From positions 1 through 64,000 of the forward strand of contig DBHK01000022.1 of assembly GCA_002295635.1 (NCBI GenBank): a stretch of DNA of 64,000 nt, given 5' to 3'. This DNA is from UBA830 sp002295635. Its GTDB lineage: Bacteria; Pseudomonadota; Alphaproteobacteria; MPNO01; UBA830. Positions within the stretch are counted from its first letter, which is position 1, and each line of letters begins with the position of its first letter. Shown piece after piece: positions 19,242 through 26,714 of the stretch. The notes beneath the pieces were generated by a model. It did not search any database, had not been told where the DNA came from, and was given only the letters and a program-made list of their open reading frames with translations. The translations under genes were made by a program, and so were the position numbers.

Positions 19242-19763
19242 ATGAACAACGATCCAGTCGCACCTGAGTCAGAGGACAGGTGCGCCGAACCTAAGGGGCG
19301 CAATGATCGCATTTTTCTATGCGTGGTAGATAACACGGCCGAGTGTGAGAACGCGGTGTACTTCGCCGCGCGACGTACCGCAAGGACCGGTGGTCGGCTT
19401 GCATTGCTCTACATCATGGAGCCCGCCGAGTTTCAGCACTGGATGTCGGTTGAAGAAAAGATGAGAGAAGAGGCGCGCGAGGAGGCGGAAAGTTACCTGC
19501 AGCAATACTCTTCAAAAGTCCAGGAATGGAATGATGAAATACCTACCTTGTACGTCCGTGAAGGAAAACCAGCCGAGACAATTCTTGCATTAATAAATGA
19601 GGAGCCGAGGATTTCGATCCTAGTGCTCGGCGCTGGAACGGACAAGAAGGGTCCTGGGCCACTAGTAACCTCTATCGGAGGTAAAATGTCTGGAAAATTT
19701 CCTATCCCGATCACAATTGTTCCCGGCAATCTTAGCCAAGAACAGCTAGATCTTCTGACCTGA
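19242..19763 (+). CDS. universal stress protein (UspA family)
   Basis: 173-residue cytoplasmic protein with one Usp domain (from about residue 25: FLCVVDNTAECENAVYFAAR). The C-terminal nucleotide-binding pattern of ATP-binding Usps is recognisable as LVLGAGTDKKGPGPLVTSIG. The start is the ATG two bases after the TIGR02186 stop, with an AGGAGG site about eight bases upstream. Being third in the TauE-TIGR02186-Usp run suggests stress or energy gating of the transport module, which is inference. Confidence 0.85.
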   Translation: MNNDPVAPESEDRCAEPKGRNDRIFLCVVDNTAECENAVYFAARRTARTGGRLALLYIMEPAEFQHWMSVEEKMREEAREEAESYLQQYSSKVQEWNDEIPTLYVREGKPAETILALINEEPRISILVLGAGTDKKGPGPLVTSIGGKMSGKFPIPITIVPGNLSQEQLDLLT

Positions 19764-19782
19764 TCGGCCGTCGCGTTCAACT

Positions 19783-20799
19783 ATGCTTAGGAATATCTGG
19801 TATTTTGGCATCGCGTCTCGTGACTTGCCTATTGGAAAATTAGTTCACCGGGAAATTTGCGGCGTGCCGATCGTGTTCGGACGAACGTCTTCCGGGAAAG
19901 TTTTTGCGTTACGAGATAATTGTCCGCATAGGGGTGTTCCGCTCTCTGAGGGGCGGATCGATGGAGATCGGGTTGAATGTTGCTATCACGGCTGGATCTT
20001 CGGGATAGATGGTAGGTGTGTATCGATTCCCGCGTTAGTTCAGGAAGATTATGTGGATCTATCTAAAATTACCGTGCAGGTGTTCCCGGTACGCGAAAGC
20101 CAAGGAATGTTATGGATCTGGTTCGGCGAGGGAGACTGTTCGACCGTACCAATACCCTTGGTTCCTGATGTAGGTGATAGGCCGCCACAGATAGTTCATC
20201 CCCTTGAATTCGGTGTGAATATAGATCACGCGGTCGTGGGTCTTATAGATCCAGCGCATACACCGCATGTGCACGAATCCTGGTGGTGGCGTCGGCCCGA
20301 GGAGCGGTCGAACAAGGAAAAGCATTTTGCTCCGAGCGAACTTGGCTTTGATATGACCGCCCATCGCGCTTCATCTAACTCAAAAATATACAGGATTCTT
20401 GGGGGTGCACCGCAGGTTACGATCCGGTTTGCACTTCCTGGGGTACGGATCGAACATATTAGGGCGGGAAGGAATTTTTACTGCGGTATGACCGCCTGCA
20501 CGCCTATCGATGAGAACCGGACATTGACCACACATATGATGTGGTGGTCCATGAGATGGCTAACGATCCTTAGGCCAGTCGCCGTGCCGTTTGTTCGGTC
20601 CTTCTTGGCTCAGGACCAAGCTGTTTTCGCAAAGCAAGCGAAGGGTTTGCGCTGGGATCCGCCCCTAAGGCTTACTGGTCAGCCCGATCAGCAAGCGAAG
20701 TGGTATTTCAGGCTTAAGAATGAATGGGCGCGATCTACTGAATCGGGTAAAACGTTCAAGAATCCGCTTTCTGAGACCACACTCCGCTGGCGTAGCTAA
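19783..20799 (+). CDS. Rieske [2Fe-2S] non-heme iron oxygenase, alpha-subunit type
   Basis: 338-residue terminal oxygenase of the Rieske family. The cluster ligands are C47, H49, C66 and H69 (CPH, then CCYH). The mononuclear iron site in the catalytic domain is D156, H159 and H164 within LIDPAHTPHVHESW. Such enzymes hydroxylate, demethylate or desaturate aromatic or aliphatic compounds using electrons from a separate reductase. No reductase or ferredoxin gene is nearby, so it must borrow one. It begins 19 bases after the Usp gene without an obvious ribosome site. The substrate is unknown. Confidence 0.85.
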   Translation: MLRNIWYFGIASRDLPIGKLVHREICGVPIVFGRTSSGKVFALRDNCPHRGVPLSEGRIDGDRVECCYHGWIFGIDGRCVSIPALVQEDYVDLSKITVQVFPVRESQGMLWIWFGEGDCSTVPIPLVPDVGDRPPQIVHPLEFGVNIDHAVVGLIDPAHTPHVHESWWWRRPEERSNKEKHFAPSELGFDMTAHRASSNSKIYRILGGAPQVTIRFALPGVRIEHIRAGRNFYCGMTACTPIDENRTLTTHMMWWSMRWLTILRPVAVPFVRSFLAQDQAVFAKQAKGLRWDPPLRLTGQPDQQAKWYFRLKNEWARSTESGKTFKNPLSETTLRWRS

Positions 20800-21109
20800 A
20801 TTAATTTTTCCCCGGGGATGTCTCGGCTCTAAGACAATAATTGGTTTCTGAGGTTAGATGGAATATTTTTCTGCAATACGGTCCGGCCAAGTATAAATTC
20901 CTATAATTATCGTGGCTCGTACATCCGCCTACGCATTTTAAATAAAATCCGCATCCGGAATTAAATGAAAGCCAATGAGATTTCAATGGTTTGTCGTTAA
21001 GCGAATCTCCAAGAACAGAATCAGGGTTGATCTTCCGCTTGGGCCACAACATCTTGTATTGTAAAGACTCGTTATTAACAATTAGTTGATTCAGTAGATA
21101 CACCGCCAG
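20800..21109. other. 310-base gene-free stretch
   Basis: Lies between the Rieske gene and the Bax-like gene. It is AT-rich toward its right end. A minus-strand open frame of 137 codons crosses it but has no recognisable domain and runs into the Bax-like gene, so it is not called. No terminator or promoter could be supported. Confidence 0.45.
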
Positions 21110-22219
21110 ATGAAAAGCAGGAAGATTAAAAAAATCGAATTGGAAAATGGGGAGGGCTTGCAAGGAGAGCTGAGAACGACCGGCTCGGTAGGCGTGAGAA
21201 AACCACCCCATCACTTTGGCCGCTTTTCGATCGAAACCAAATTTGTTGCGTTAGTGGCACTGTGTGTGACGTCGATGTTCTTCATCAACTTCTATCAATT
21301 TTACTTTTCTCCTCTAATGCGACATCAAGGCGGCAAAGAGGAAAAAATTTCACAAAGCCCCGTTTCGGTTTTGCCACGACAAGTAGATGATGTCAGCGTC
21401 ACTCCGAGAAGTTTGACGGTAATACCTCGGGGTCTCCTTAATCAAGCGCGTTACGAGTTAGACGAAGCACCTCAAACTGACCAAATATCAAGTATATCAA
21501 TAGCTATTTTGCCCGATCAGTTAAAAAAATTACCGCACGTGCAGCAGCGCAAGATCACATTTATTAAATCTACCCTGCCCCTGATTCTGAAGGTAAATGC
21601 TCTAATCGAGATAGAGCGGCATAAAATTGTCAATCTAAAAGAGCGGATGCCTAAAGGCCAGAAACTCTCTCCTGCGGATACCGCGTGGCTCTCCGAGATC
21701 GCTGACCGGTACGGTCTCGAGAGATTTGATCTAGAAAGGTTTGATCTGGCCTCTCTTCTCAAGCGCGTTGATATCGTTCCGCCGTCACTTGCACTTGCTC
21801 AGGCTGCCGAGGAAAGTGGTTGGGGAACGTCGCGTTTTGCCCGCGAGGGCAACGCATTATTCGGACAGCGGGCCTATCGCGAACACAAAAAGGGTATTAT
21901 CCCCAAAAACCGCCCAAACGGCTCGAAATTTCGCGTACGGGCATTCGACCGACTGATTGATGGCGTGAAGGCATATGCGCACAATCTCAACAGCCATTTC
22001 GCCTATCAAGACTTTCGAGATCGTCGAGCCAACCTGCGAGCTAAAAACGATAGTATCGACGGCTATAAATTAGCAGGATCTCTGGTTCGGTATTCTGAAC
22101 GCGGAGAAGATTATATCGATACAATACGAGTGATTATGCGCGAAAATGCCCTGCAGTTGTTCGATTCGGCTTGGGAGGGCAGGCGCATAATGGCTGAGAG
22201 CGACGGACCAGGCGCATAA
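21110..22219 (+). CDS. Bax-like glucosaminidase-domain protein, membrane anchored
   Basis: 369 residues. A basic N-terminal tail is followed by one membrane helix at about 45-65 (FVALVALCVTSMFFINFYQFYF core), a variable linker, and a mannosyl-glycoprotein endo-beta-N-acetylglucosaminidase (GH73) domain from about 190. The run VDIVPPSLALAQAAEESGW is close to E. coli Bax, with the acidic pair of GH73 catalysis in EESGWGTSRF. It should cleave peptidoglycan glycan strands from the periplasmic face. ERFDL is present twice in tandem (21719-21748) at the domain entrance. It converges on a deacetylase gene. Confidence 0.82.
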   Translation: MKSRKIKKIELENGEGLQGELRTTGSVGVRKPPHHFGRFSIETKFVALVALCVTSMFFINFYQFYFSPLMRHQGGKEEKISQSPVSVLPRQVDDVSVTPRSLTVIPRGLLNQARYELDEAPQTDQISSISIAILPDQLKKLPHVQQRKITFIKSTLPLILKVNALIEIERHKIVNLKERMPKGQKLSPADTAWLSEIADRYGLERFDLERFDLASLLKRVDIVPPSLALAQAAEESGWGTSRFAREGNALFGQRAYREHKKGIIPKNRPNGSKFRVRAFDRLIDGVKAYAHNLNSHFAYQDFRDRRANLRAKNDSIDGYKLAGSLVRYSERGEDYIDTIRVIMRENALQLFDSAWEGRRIMAESDGPGA

Positions 22220-22242
22220 TTCAAACTCTTCTTAAATTCCCA

Positions 22243-23259
22243 TCATCTGCCGGGTACAAAAAATTGAAGACCGTACCAGCGCCACCGGCCTGAAGTGGTA
22301 GGCATGGTGCAATTGATACGGGCACGGCCCGGCGGAAACGCCTTTTGGAACCTTACCTCTATCCTTGGACCCAAACGCTCTATATGAAGTTTGCCTTGAC
22401 CAGCACTGTAACATGCAAGTTGGGGCAGCTGTTTGATGGCAGTGCCAATAACGGTAAAACCGAGGTTGGGGGGATTATTAATGAGGGATAGCATAGGATC
22501 TGCTGGCGAGACTTCCGCCACGTTTAGAGGCAGGGCATTAACTGCTAGTTTGAAACGGTTTAAGCTTCCGAAATTCTCGTTCATTGCGAACCGTGGCAGG
22601 TATAACATATCCGAATTCGAATGTAATACGCCCGAATGCTGTCCAAAGCCTGTAATCAGACCTGCTTCTTTGGAGACTTGGCCCACGGCAAGACTGTATT
22701 CTCCATAGGGATACGCGATGATGCTGGGGGTTTTTCCGATCTCAGCCCTAAACCGGGCGTTAGATTTTCTTAGATCGTTTAGGTTTTGCTCGCGGCCCGA
22801 CCGAGCCATATGCAGATGCGTATGCGTCTGGCTACCGATGGAGACACCGGCCGCCTTTAGCTCACGAATCTGATCCCAGCTCATGTAACCACCGATCTTG
22901 CGGTCTATCGGATCCGTCGCGACAAAAAGGGTAAACGGTAGGCCCGCTTTCTTAAGTCGAGGGAAAGCTTTACGATAAACTGAGAGAAAGGCATCGTCGA
23001 TCGATATGCCTACTGTTCGATTTGGTAGCGGTTGTCTCGCCTTCAGCTTCGCGACAATTTCCGGGATGGGAAGCACGGCGTATTTTGACTTAGCTAGCTC
23101 TTTGAGGTGGGCCTCAAACTGGGCAATTCGTATGTTGGTAGATGGATATGTGTTCTCGCCAAACCGGTGATACATCATCACAACGGCAGAATCGGCGGCC
23201 ATCACCGGTACTTTTAGACCGATAAAGACTGCGAGTGTAATTGCGCCAAATCTAACCAT
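22243..23259 (-). CDS. secreted polysaccharide deacetylase (NodB domain)
   Basis: 338 residues from the ATG at 23259, which follows AGGAAG; a second ATG 15 bases upstream has no ribosome site. A signal peptide (about 1-21) is followed by a carbohydrate esterase 4 domain. Motif 1 is SIDDAF (the DD pair), motif 2 is THTHLHMA (metal-binding histidines), and motif 3 is PYGEY. The enzyme removes acetyl groups from surface polysaccharide or peptidoglycan. The C-terminal 100 residues are not part of the core domain and look like a beta-rich extension. It sits 95 or more bases downstream of ddpX on the same strand. Confidence 0.85.
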   Translation of the reverse strand: MVRFGAITLAVFIGLKVPVMAADSAVVMMYHRFGENTYPSTNIRIAQFEAHLKELAKSKYAVLPIPEIVAKLKARQPLPNRTVGISIDDAFLSVYRKAFPRLKKAGLPFTLFVATDPIDRKIGGYMSWDQIRELKAAGVSIGSQTHTHLHMARSGREQNLNDLRKSNARFRAEIGKTPSIIAYPYGEYSLAVGQVSKEAGLITGFGQHSGVLHSNSDMLYLPRFAMNENFGSLNRFKLAVNALPLNVAEVSPADPMLSLINNPPNLGFTVIGTAIKQLPQLACYSAGQGKLHIERLGPRIEVRFQKAFPPGRARINCTMPTTSGRWRWYGLQFFVPGR

Positions 23260-23368
23260 CTTCTTCCTAAACATTTATGTTGGTTCGCCGCCAGCTGGAT
23301 TTAAACTACGAGGAATTCTACCTGCAAGCTGGCTATGTGCATAGATTGTTCCACGCCGTCTCGCCATT

Positions 23369-23932
23369 TTATTCCCTCGGCGGCATCATCGGCTCATTCA
23401 ACGAGTCGTCGCCAAGAATTTGGTAACGCCGGGAATTAAAGAGCTGATAATGCCACCATTCGTTGCGGTAGAAGTCCCAGCCTGCAGTGGTCATAATACC
23501 CATCAGCAGATACCGATTGCGTTGGGCATTAGGGGAAATGTCTGTATTTCCATGGTGCGAGAGGGGTGTAAACGCGTCGAAAGTAGTACCCATTTCGAGC
23601 GCATTCTTCCTTTCATCCAACAAGGTCAGATCTATTGCGACTCCCCGAGAATGAGGCGATCCGTGGTCTGGGTTTGCCAGGAAGTCAGGGTCCGGCGTAT
23701 GACTCCAGAGCGCCAATTGCGCCTCCGATGGCCTAAAAGCATCAAATATACGGAGACGAAGCCCTAGCCTCGCAGCAAGCTCGACCGCCTTTGACAAACA
23801 TTTAGCTGCGTCTGGATGGAGGTAGCATCCAGGCCGACTATAAACTGGTTTTCCAGTGAAATTATTAGAGGTCGCGTACGCGATATGAAAATCGACGTCA
23901 AACTCGGGGGGCGTAACTTCAACAAGTTTCAT
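23369..23932 (-). CDS. ddpX: D-alanyl-D-alanine dipeptidase (VanX/DdpX family)
   Basis: 187-residue zinc peptidase of the VanX family that cleaves D-Ala-D-Ala. The zinc motif SxHxxGxAxD is seen as SPHSRGVAIDLTL, the third ligand region as EWWHY, and the conserved arginine lies in FDAFRPSEAQLALW. No signal peptide is evident, so a cytoplasmic D-Ala salvage role is more likely than vancomycin resistance; no vanH or vanA partner is present. It is divergent from tsaB across 78 bases. Confidence 0.9.
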   Translation of the reverse strand: MKLVEVTPPEFDVDFHIAYATSNNFTGKPVYSRPGCYLHPDAAKCLSKAVELAARLGLRLRIFDAFRPSEAQLALWSHTPDPDFLANPDHGSPHSRGVAIDLTLLDERKNALEMGTTFDAFTPLSHHGNTDISPNAQRNRYLLMGIMTTAGWDFYRNEWWHYQLFNSRRYQILGDDSLNEPMMPPRE

Positions 23933-24010
23933 ATGGTTCTTCCCCTAAAGTTCGAGCATAAAGTTATTATCAAGATTACGAATTGGGCCAAATAGTTATC
24001 ACTTTTAAAA

Positions 24011-24715
24011 ATGCGTAAAATCCTGTCAATCGATACAAGTGCCGATTTCTGCGGCGTCGCAATCCTACGGGGTGAGTCTGTGCTATCGAGACACTCATTA
24101 GCGATGTCTCGGGGCCACGCAGAGGCGCTTATACCTCTGGTCAAGAACTTATGCGCTGATGCTAATATCACACCATCTGCCTTCGACTTGATTAGCGTCA
24201 CCATTGGCCCAGGATCCTTTACCGGAGTCCGAACCGGTATCTCGGCGGCCAAGGGATTTGCCCTCGTCGCTGACTGTCCCGCCATCGGGGTTTCCTCATT
24301 GCACGCTGTTGCTGCAGCCGTACCAACCAATGATGCTCAGCCCATATTGATTGTATTAGATACTCGCCGAGCTGATTACTTTGTCCAGCTATTCGATCGT
24401 GATACTACGCCGATAGATCTCCCCTCAACTATGGATTCTATAGGCATTCGGGAGTTGATCCGCATACACCGGCCCGTTGTCGCTGGAAATGCGCTTGGCC
24501 GCCTACGTAAAGAGGAAAGTATATCCGGAATGGGCGATTTCGAGAGTTTCAGTGGTGATGGCGTTCCAGACCCAGTCTTGGTCGCCGGCATTGCAGAGAA
24601 AATTATAGATAGTCGCAGGGTGGCCTCGAATACGTTGGCCCCCTTATATCTTCGGAGCCCTGAGGCGAAGATACCCCGTTGGGGTGGACGCCTGAAGAAT
24701 AAGCCGAGCGGTTAG
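24011..24715 (+). CDS. tsaB: tRNA threonylcarbamoyladenosine biosynthesis protein TsaB
   Basis: 234-residue ASKHA-fold protein that partners TsaD and TsaE to make the t6A modification at position 37 of ANN-decoding tRNAs. The N-terminal SIDTSADFCGVAIL and the GPGSFTGVRTGISAAKGFA segment are diagnostic. It is followed 36 bases later by rimI, the usual tsaB-rimI pair. No clear ribosome site precedes the ATG. Confidence 0.95.
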   Translation: MRKILSIDTSADFCGVAILRGESVLSRHSLAMSRGHAEALIPLVKNLCADANITPSAFDLISVTIGPGSFTGVRTGISAAKGFALVADCPAIGVSSLHAVAAAVPTNDAQPILIVLDTRRADYFVQLFDRDTTPIDLPSTMDSIGIRELIRIHRPVVAGNALGRLRKEESISGMGDFESFSGDGVPDPVLVAGIAEKIIDSRRVASNTLAPLYLRSPEAKIPRWGGRLKNKPSG

Positions 24716-24732
24716 GCTAGAAAAAAGCCTAA
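24712..24732. other. hairpin overlapping the tsaB stop codon
   Basis: TTAGGCT (24712-24718) pairs with AGCCTAA (24726-24732) around an A-rich seven-base loop; the left arm includes the tsaB TAG. No T-run follows. It may influence termination of tsaB or translation of rimI. Confidence 0.35.
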
Positions 24733-24751
24733 AGACGAGGAATACAGAGAG

Positions 24752-25237
24752 ATGAAAGGTTACGAAATAGCGATCATTGAGGAAAATGATATCGGTATGA
24801 TTTCGAGAATCCACACTATGTCGTTTGATGATGCTTGGAGCGGTGCGATGATCCGACGAATTCTTTCTACACCGGGGTCATTTGGCATCGTTGCCAAACT
24901 GAGCAGACGATGGTCGATTGCTGGTTTCGCGCTTGGACGTATCGCTGCCAACGAGTGCGAAATACTTTCTTTGGCGGTGGCGCCGGATCATCGGGGTGCT
25001 CACGTGGGAGCAATGCTGCTTGATGGTGCCATACATCAAGCGAAAAATGGCGGAGCGGAAAAACTATTTCTAGAGGTGGCGGAAGATAATAACGTGGCCC
25101 GCGCTTTATACGTCAGCCGCGGGTTTGTGGCTGTTGGACGGCGGCAAAACTACTATACTCGCAATGATGGAACATCGGCTGCTGCTGTTACGATGTCCCG
25201 TTATCTTAAAACCGAAACGCTGAATGCGGGAAGATAG
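24752..25237 (+). CDS. rimI: ribosomal-protein-alanine N-acetyltransferase (RimI-like GNAT)
   Basis: 161-residue GNAT acetyltransferase. The acetyl-CoA loop is VAPDHRGAHVGAMLLDGAI, and the substrate-side pattern LFLEVAEDNNVARALYVSRG is that of RimI, which acetylates the N-terminus of ribosomal protein S18. The position directly after tsaB supports the name. It ends eight bases from the convergent TusA-like gene. Confidence 0.9.
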   Translation: MKGYEIAIIEENDIGMISRIHTMSFDDAWSGAMIRRILSTPGSFGIVAKLSRRWSIAGFALGRIAANECEILSLAVAPDHRGAHVGAMLLDGAIHQAKNGGAEKLFLEVAEDNNVARALYVSRGFVAVGRRQNYYTRNDGTSAAAVTMSRYLKTETLNAGR

Positions 25238-25244
25238 CGCAAAT

Positions 25245-25529
25245 CTATATTTGATTCTTCCGGATTAACACCCGGTGGACCGCCTGTTTATTCTCTTCTC
25301 TATCGGCCGGCTCGACTGAATTCTCCGATTCCACAGATACAACCGTGTGCCCTAACTCGGTGACAGAAGCCGGCACGTTCTTAAGAGACTCAAATCCCCG
25401 GAGCCTAATTTCTAGGATTTCACTCTCCGACATTTTCTCCAACTCAAGCCGCACTTTGACAAAAGTCATCGGGCAAGATTCTTCAGTGATATCCACGAAA
25501 TAGTCAGAGCCAGATCTTTTTATTCTCAT
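25245..25529 (-). CDS. TusA/SirA-like sulfurtransferase
   Basis: 94-residue protein of the TusA (SirA/YedF) fold. The family CPxxxVK motif is present as CPMTFVKV with the persulfide cysteine at residue 19. Family members relay sulfur for tRNA thiolation, molybdenum cofactor or sulfur oxidation; which applies here is unclear. The C-terminal third, charged and glutamate-rich, is longer than in minimal TusA. It is convergent with rimI and divergent from mucR across 85 bases. Confidence 0.82.
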   Translation of the reverse strand: MRIKRSGSDYFVDITEESCPMTFVKVRLELEKMSESEILEIRLRGFESLKNVPASVTELGHTVVSVESENSVEPADREENKQAVHRVLIRKNQI

Positions 25530-25614
25530 CTAACAATTACTATAAAAAATATATTGCGGAGGTCAGGCCACAATCTTATAAACTCGGCCTTTAATTTGTG
25601 CAAAGGTGAGGCCT

Positions 25615-26022
25615 ATGGCTGACACTTATATTGCTGATAGCAAAGACGTAATTGCTTGGACTGCCGAGATAGTAGCGTCGCACCTGCAAAACAACAATGT
25701 TGATATAAGTGATCTGCCTCAGCTTATTAAAACCGTTCACGATTCGCTAATCGGCCTAACCGGTCAATATACTGGAGAAAAACCACAGCCTGCGGTCTCG
25801 GTCCGCCGATCTGTTACGCCCGATTATATAATCTGCCTCGAAGACGGCCGAAAACTGAAGATGATGAAAAGGCATTTGTGGACAGCCTATGGTATGACGC
25901 CTGAAGTGTATCGAGAAAAATGGGGGCTTCCAGCCGATTACCCTATGGTCGCACCTAACTATGCTAAACAACGGAGTTCCCTGGCAAAAAAAATTGGCCT
26001 CGGAAAGCGGCGGGATAGCTGA
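25615..26022 (+). CDS. MucR/Ros family transcriptional regulator
   Basis: 135 residues from the ATG at 25615, which is preceded by AGGTGAG; a GTG nine bases upstream is part of that ribosome site. The Ros-type zinc-finger region is recognised as ICLEDGRKLKMMKRHL followed by YGMTPEVYREKWGLP and SLAKKIGLGK. Only one cysteine (C74) precedes the histidine at 87, as in MucR proteins with altered first ligand. In Alphaproteobacteria these regulators bind AT-rich DNA and control exopolysaccharide, motility and cell-cycle genes. It lies 74 bases upstream of fur on the same strand. Confidence 0.9.
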   Translation: MADTYIADSKDVIAWTAEIVASHLQNNNVDISDLPQLIKTVHDSLIGLTGQYTGEKPQPAVSVRRSVTPDYIICLEDGRKLKMMKRHLWTAYGMTPEVYREKWGLPADYPMVAPNYAKQRSSLAKKIGLGKRRDS

Positions 26023-26061
26023 TAGGCTTGGTCATGATACCCGGCCATACTTTGACAATTT

Positions 26062-26090
26062 TTGACTAAATCGGCTGCCTCGCATAAGTT
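26062..26090 (+). promoter_or_regulatory. candidate fur/mur promoter giving a near-leaderless transcript
   Basis: A TTGACT -35 at 26062-26067 is followed after 17 bases by TAAGTT at 26085-26090. The GTG start is at 26097, so transcription would begin at or within a few bases of the start codon. An additional TTGACA at 26052-26057 lies ten bases upstream. No ribosome site is seen before the GTG, in keeping with leaderless translation. Confidence 0.4.
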
Positions 26091-26096
26091 ATTGGT

Positions 26097-26549
26097 GTGG
26101 ATACATCATTGCCCTCTCACATCGAAGCGCTCTGTAAAGATAAGGGCCTGAAAATGACTGGTCAGCGACGGGTGATCGCTAGGGTTTTATCTGAGTCCGA
26201 CGATCATCCAGACGCTGAAGAACTTCATCGACGCGCGGTTTTAATTGATGACCGGATTAGTATGGCGACCGTGTATCGAACGGTACGTCTCTTCGAAGAG
26301 GCCAGCATACTTGAACGCCATGATTTTGGTGATGGACGCGCTCGATATGAAACGGCTGAGGATGGCGACGGCCATCATCATCACATTATAAACATGCGAA
26401 CCGGCGAGGTCGTAGAGTTTGAAGATGCGGCGCTCGAGGAGCTTAAACAAAAGATCGCAACTGAACTGGGGTACAAGATTGTTGGAGAACGGCTCGAGCT
26501 GTATTGTATCCCGTTGGACGATAACTCCGATGAAGGTAAGAATAAGTGA
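26097..26549 (+). CDS. fur: Fur family metalloregulator (Fur/Mur type)
   Basis: 150 residues. A winged-helix DNA-binding half (GLKMTGQRRVIARVL, then SMATVYRTVRLFEEA) precedes a dimerisation half with the metal site DGHHHHIINMRTGEVVEF. There is no CxxC structural zinc motif: the only cysteines are near residues 13 and 143. This is typical of the alphaproteobacterial Fur/Mur group that responds to manganese or iron. Synteny with a downstream lyso-lipid acyltransferase and miaB matches the mur locus of Rhizobiales. It uses a GTG start. Irr is an alternative, but neighbours favour Fur/Mur. Confidence 0.88.
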   Translation: MDTSLPSHIEALCKDKGLKMTGQRRVIARVLSESDDHPDAEELHRRAVLIDDRISMATVYRTVRLFEEASILERHDFGDGRARYETAEDGDGHHHHIINMRTGEVVEFEDAALEELKQKIATELGYKIVGERLELYCIPLDDNSDEGKNK

Positions 26550-26612
26550 CGCGTCCGAGCGCGGCTCCTAATACTTTGGAGCCTGTTTGATGGACTGGGC
26601 TGGCTCCGCTAG

Positions 26613-26634
26613 CGGGAATCTTTTTCCCGGTTTT
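26613..26634 (+). terminator. intrinsic terminator after fur
   Basis: CGGGAA (26613-26618) pairs with TTCCCG (26624-26629) around TCTTT, followed by GTTTT. A second, weaker hairpin lies just upstream (GGCTCC 26563-26568 with GGAGCC 26578-26583). Together they separate fur from olsB. Confidence 0.65.
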
Positions 26635-26714
26635 GCCAATCGAGCCGTGATTTTCGCAAGATTTTGCTCAAAAATAGAGGCGGAAGTGACTCGGCGTGCT
26701 GCGGAGAGGCTGTA

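Noticed and set aside
20801..21214. Minus-strand open frame of 137 codons between the Rieske and Bax-like genes
   Set aside because: No recognisable domain, no ribosome site, and it overlaps the start of the Bax-like gene; probably chance in an AT-rich spacer.
23369..23932. Vancomycin-resistance determinant (VanX)
   Set aside because: No vanH, vanA or regulatory genes nearby; a Gram-negative DdpX-type salvage enzyme is the simpler reading.
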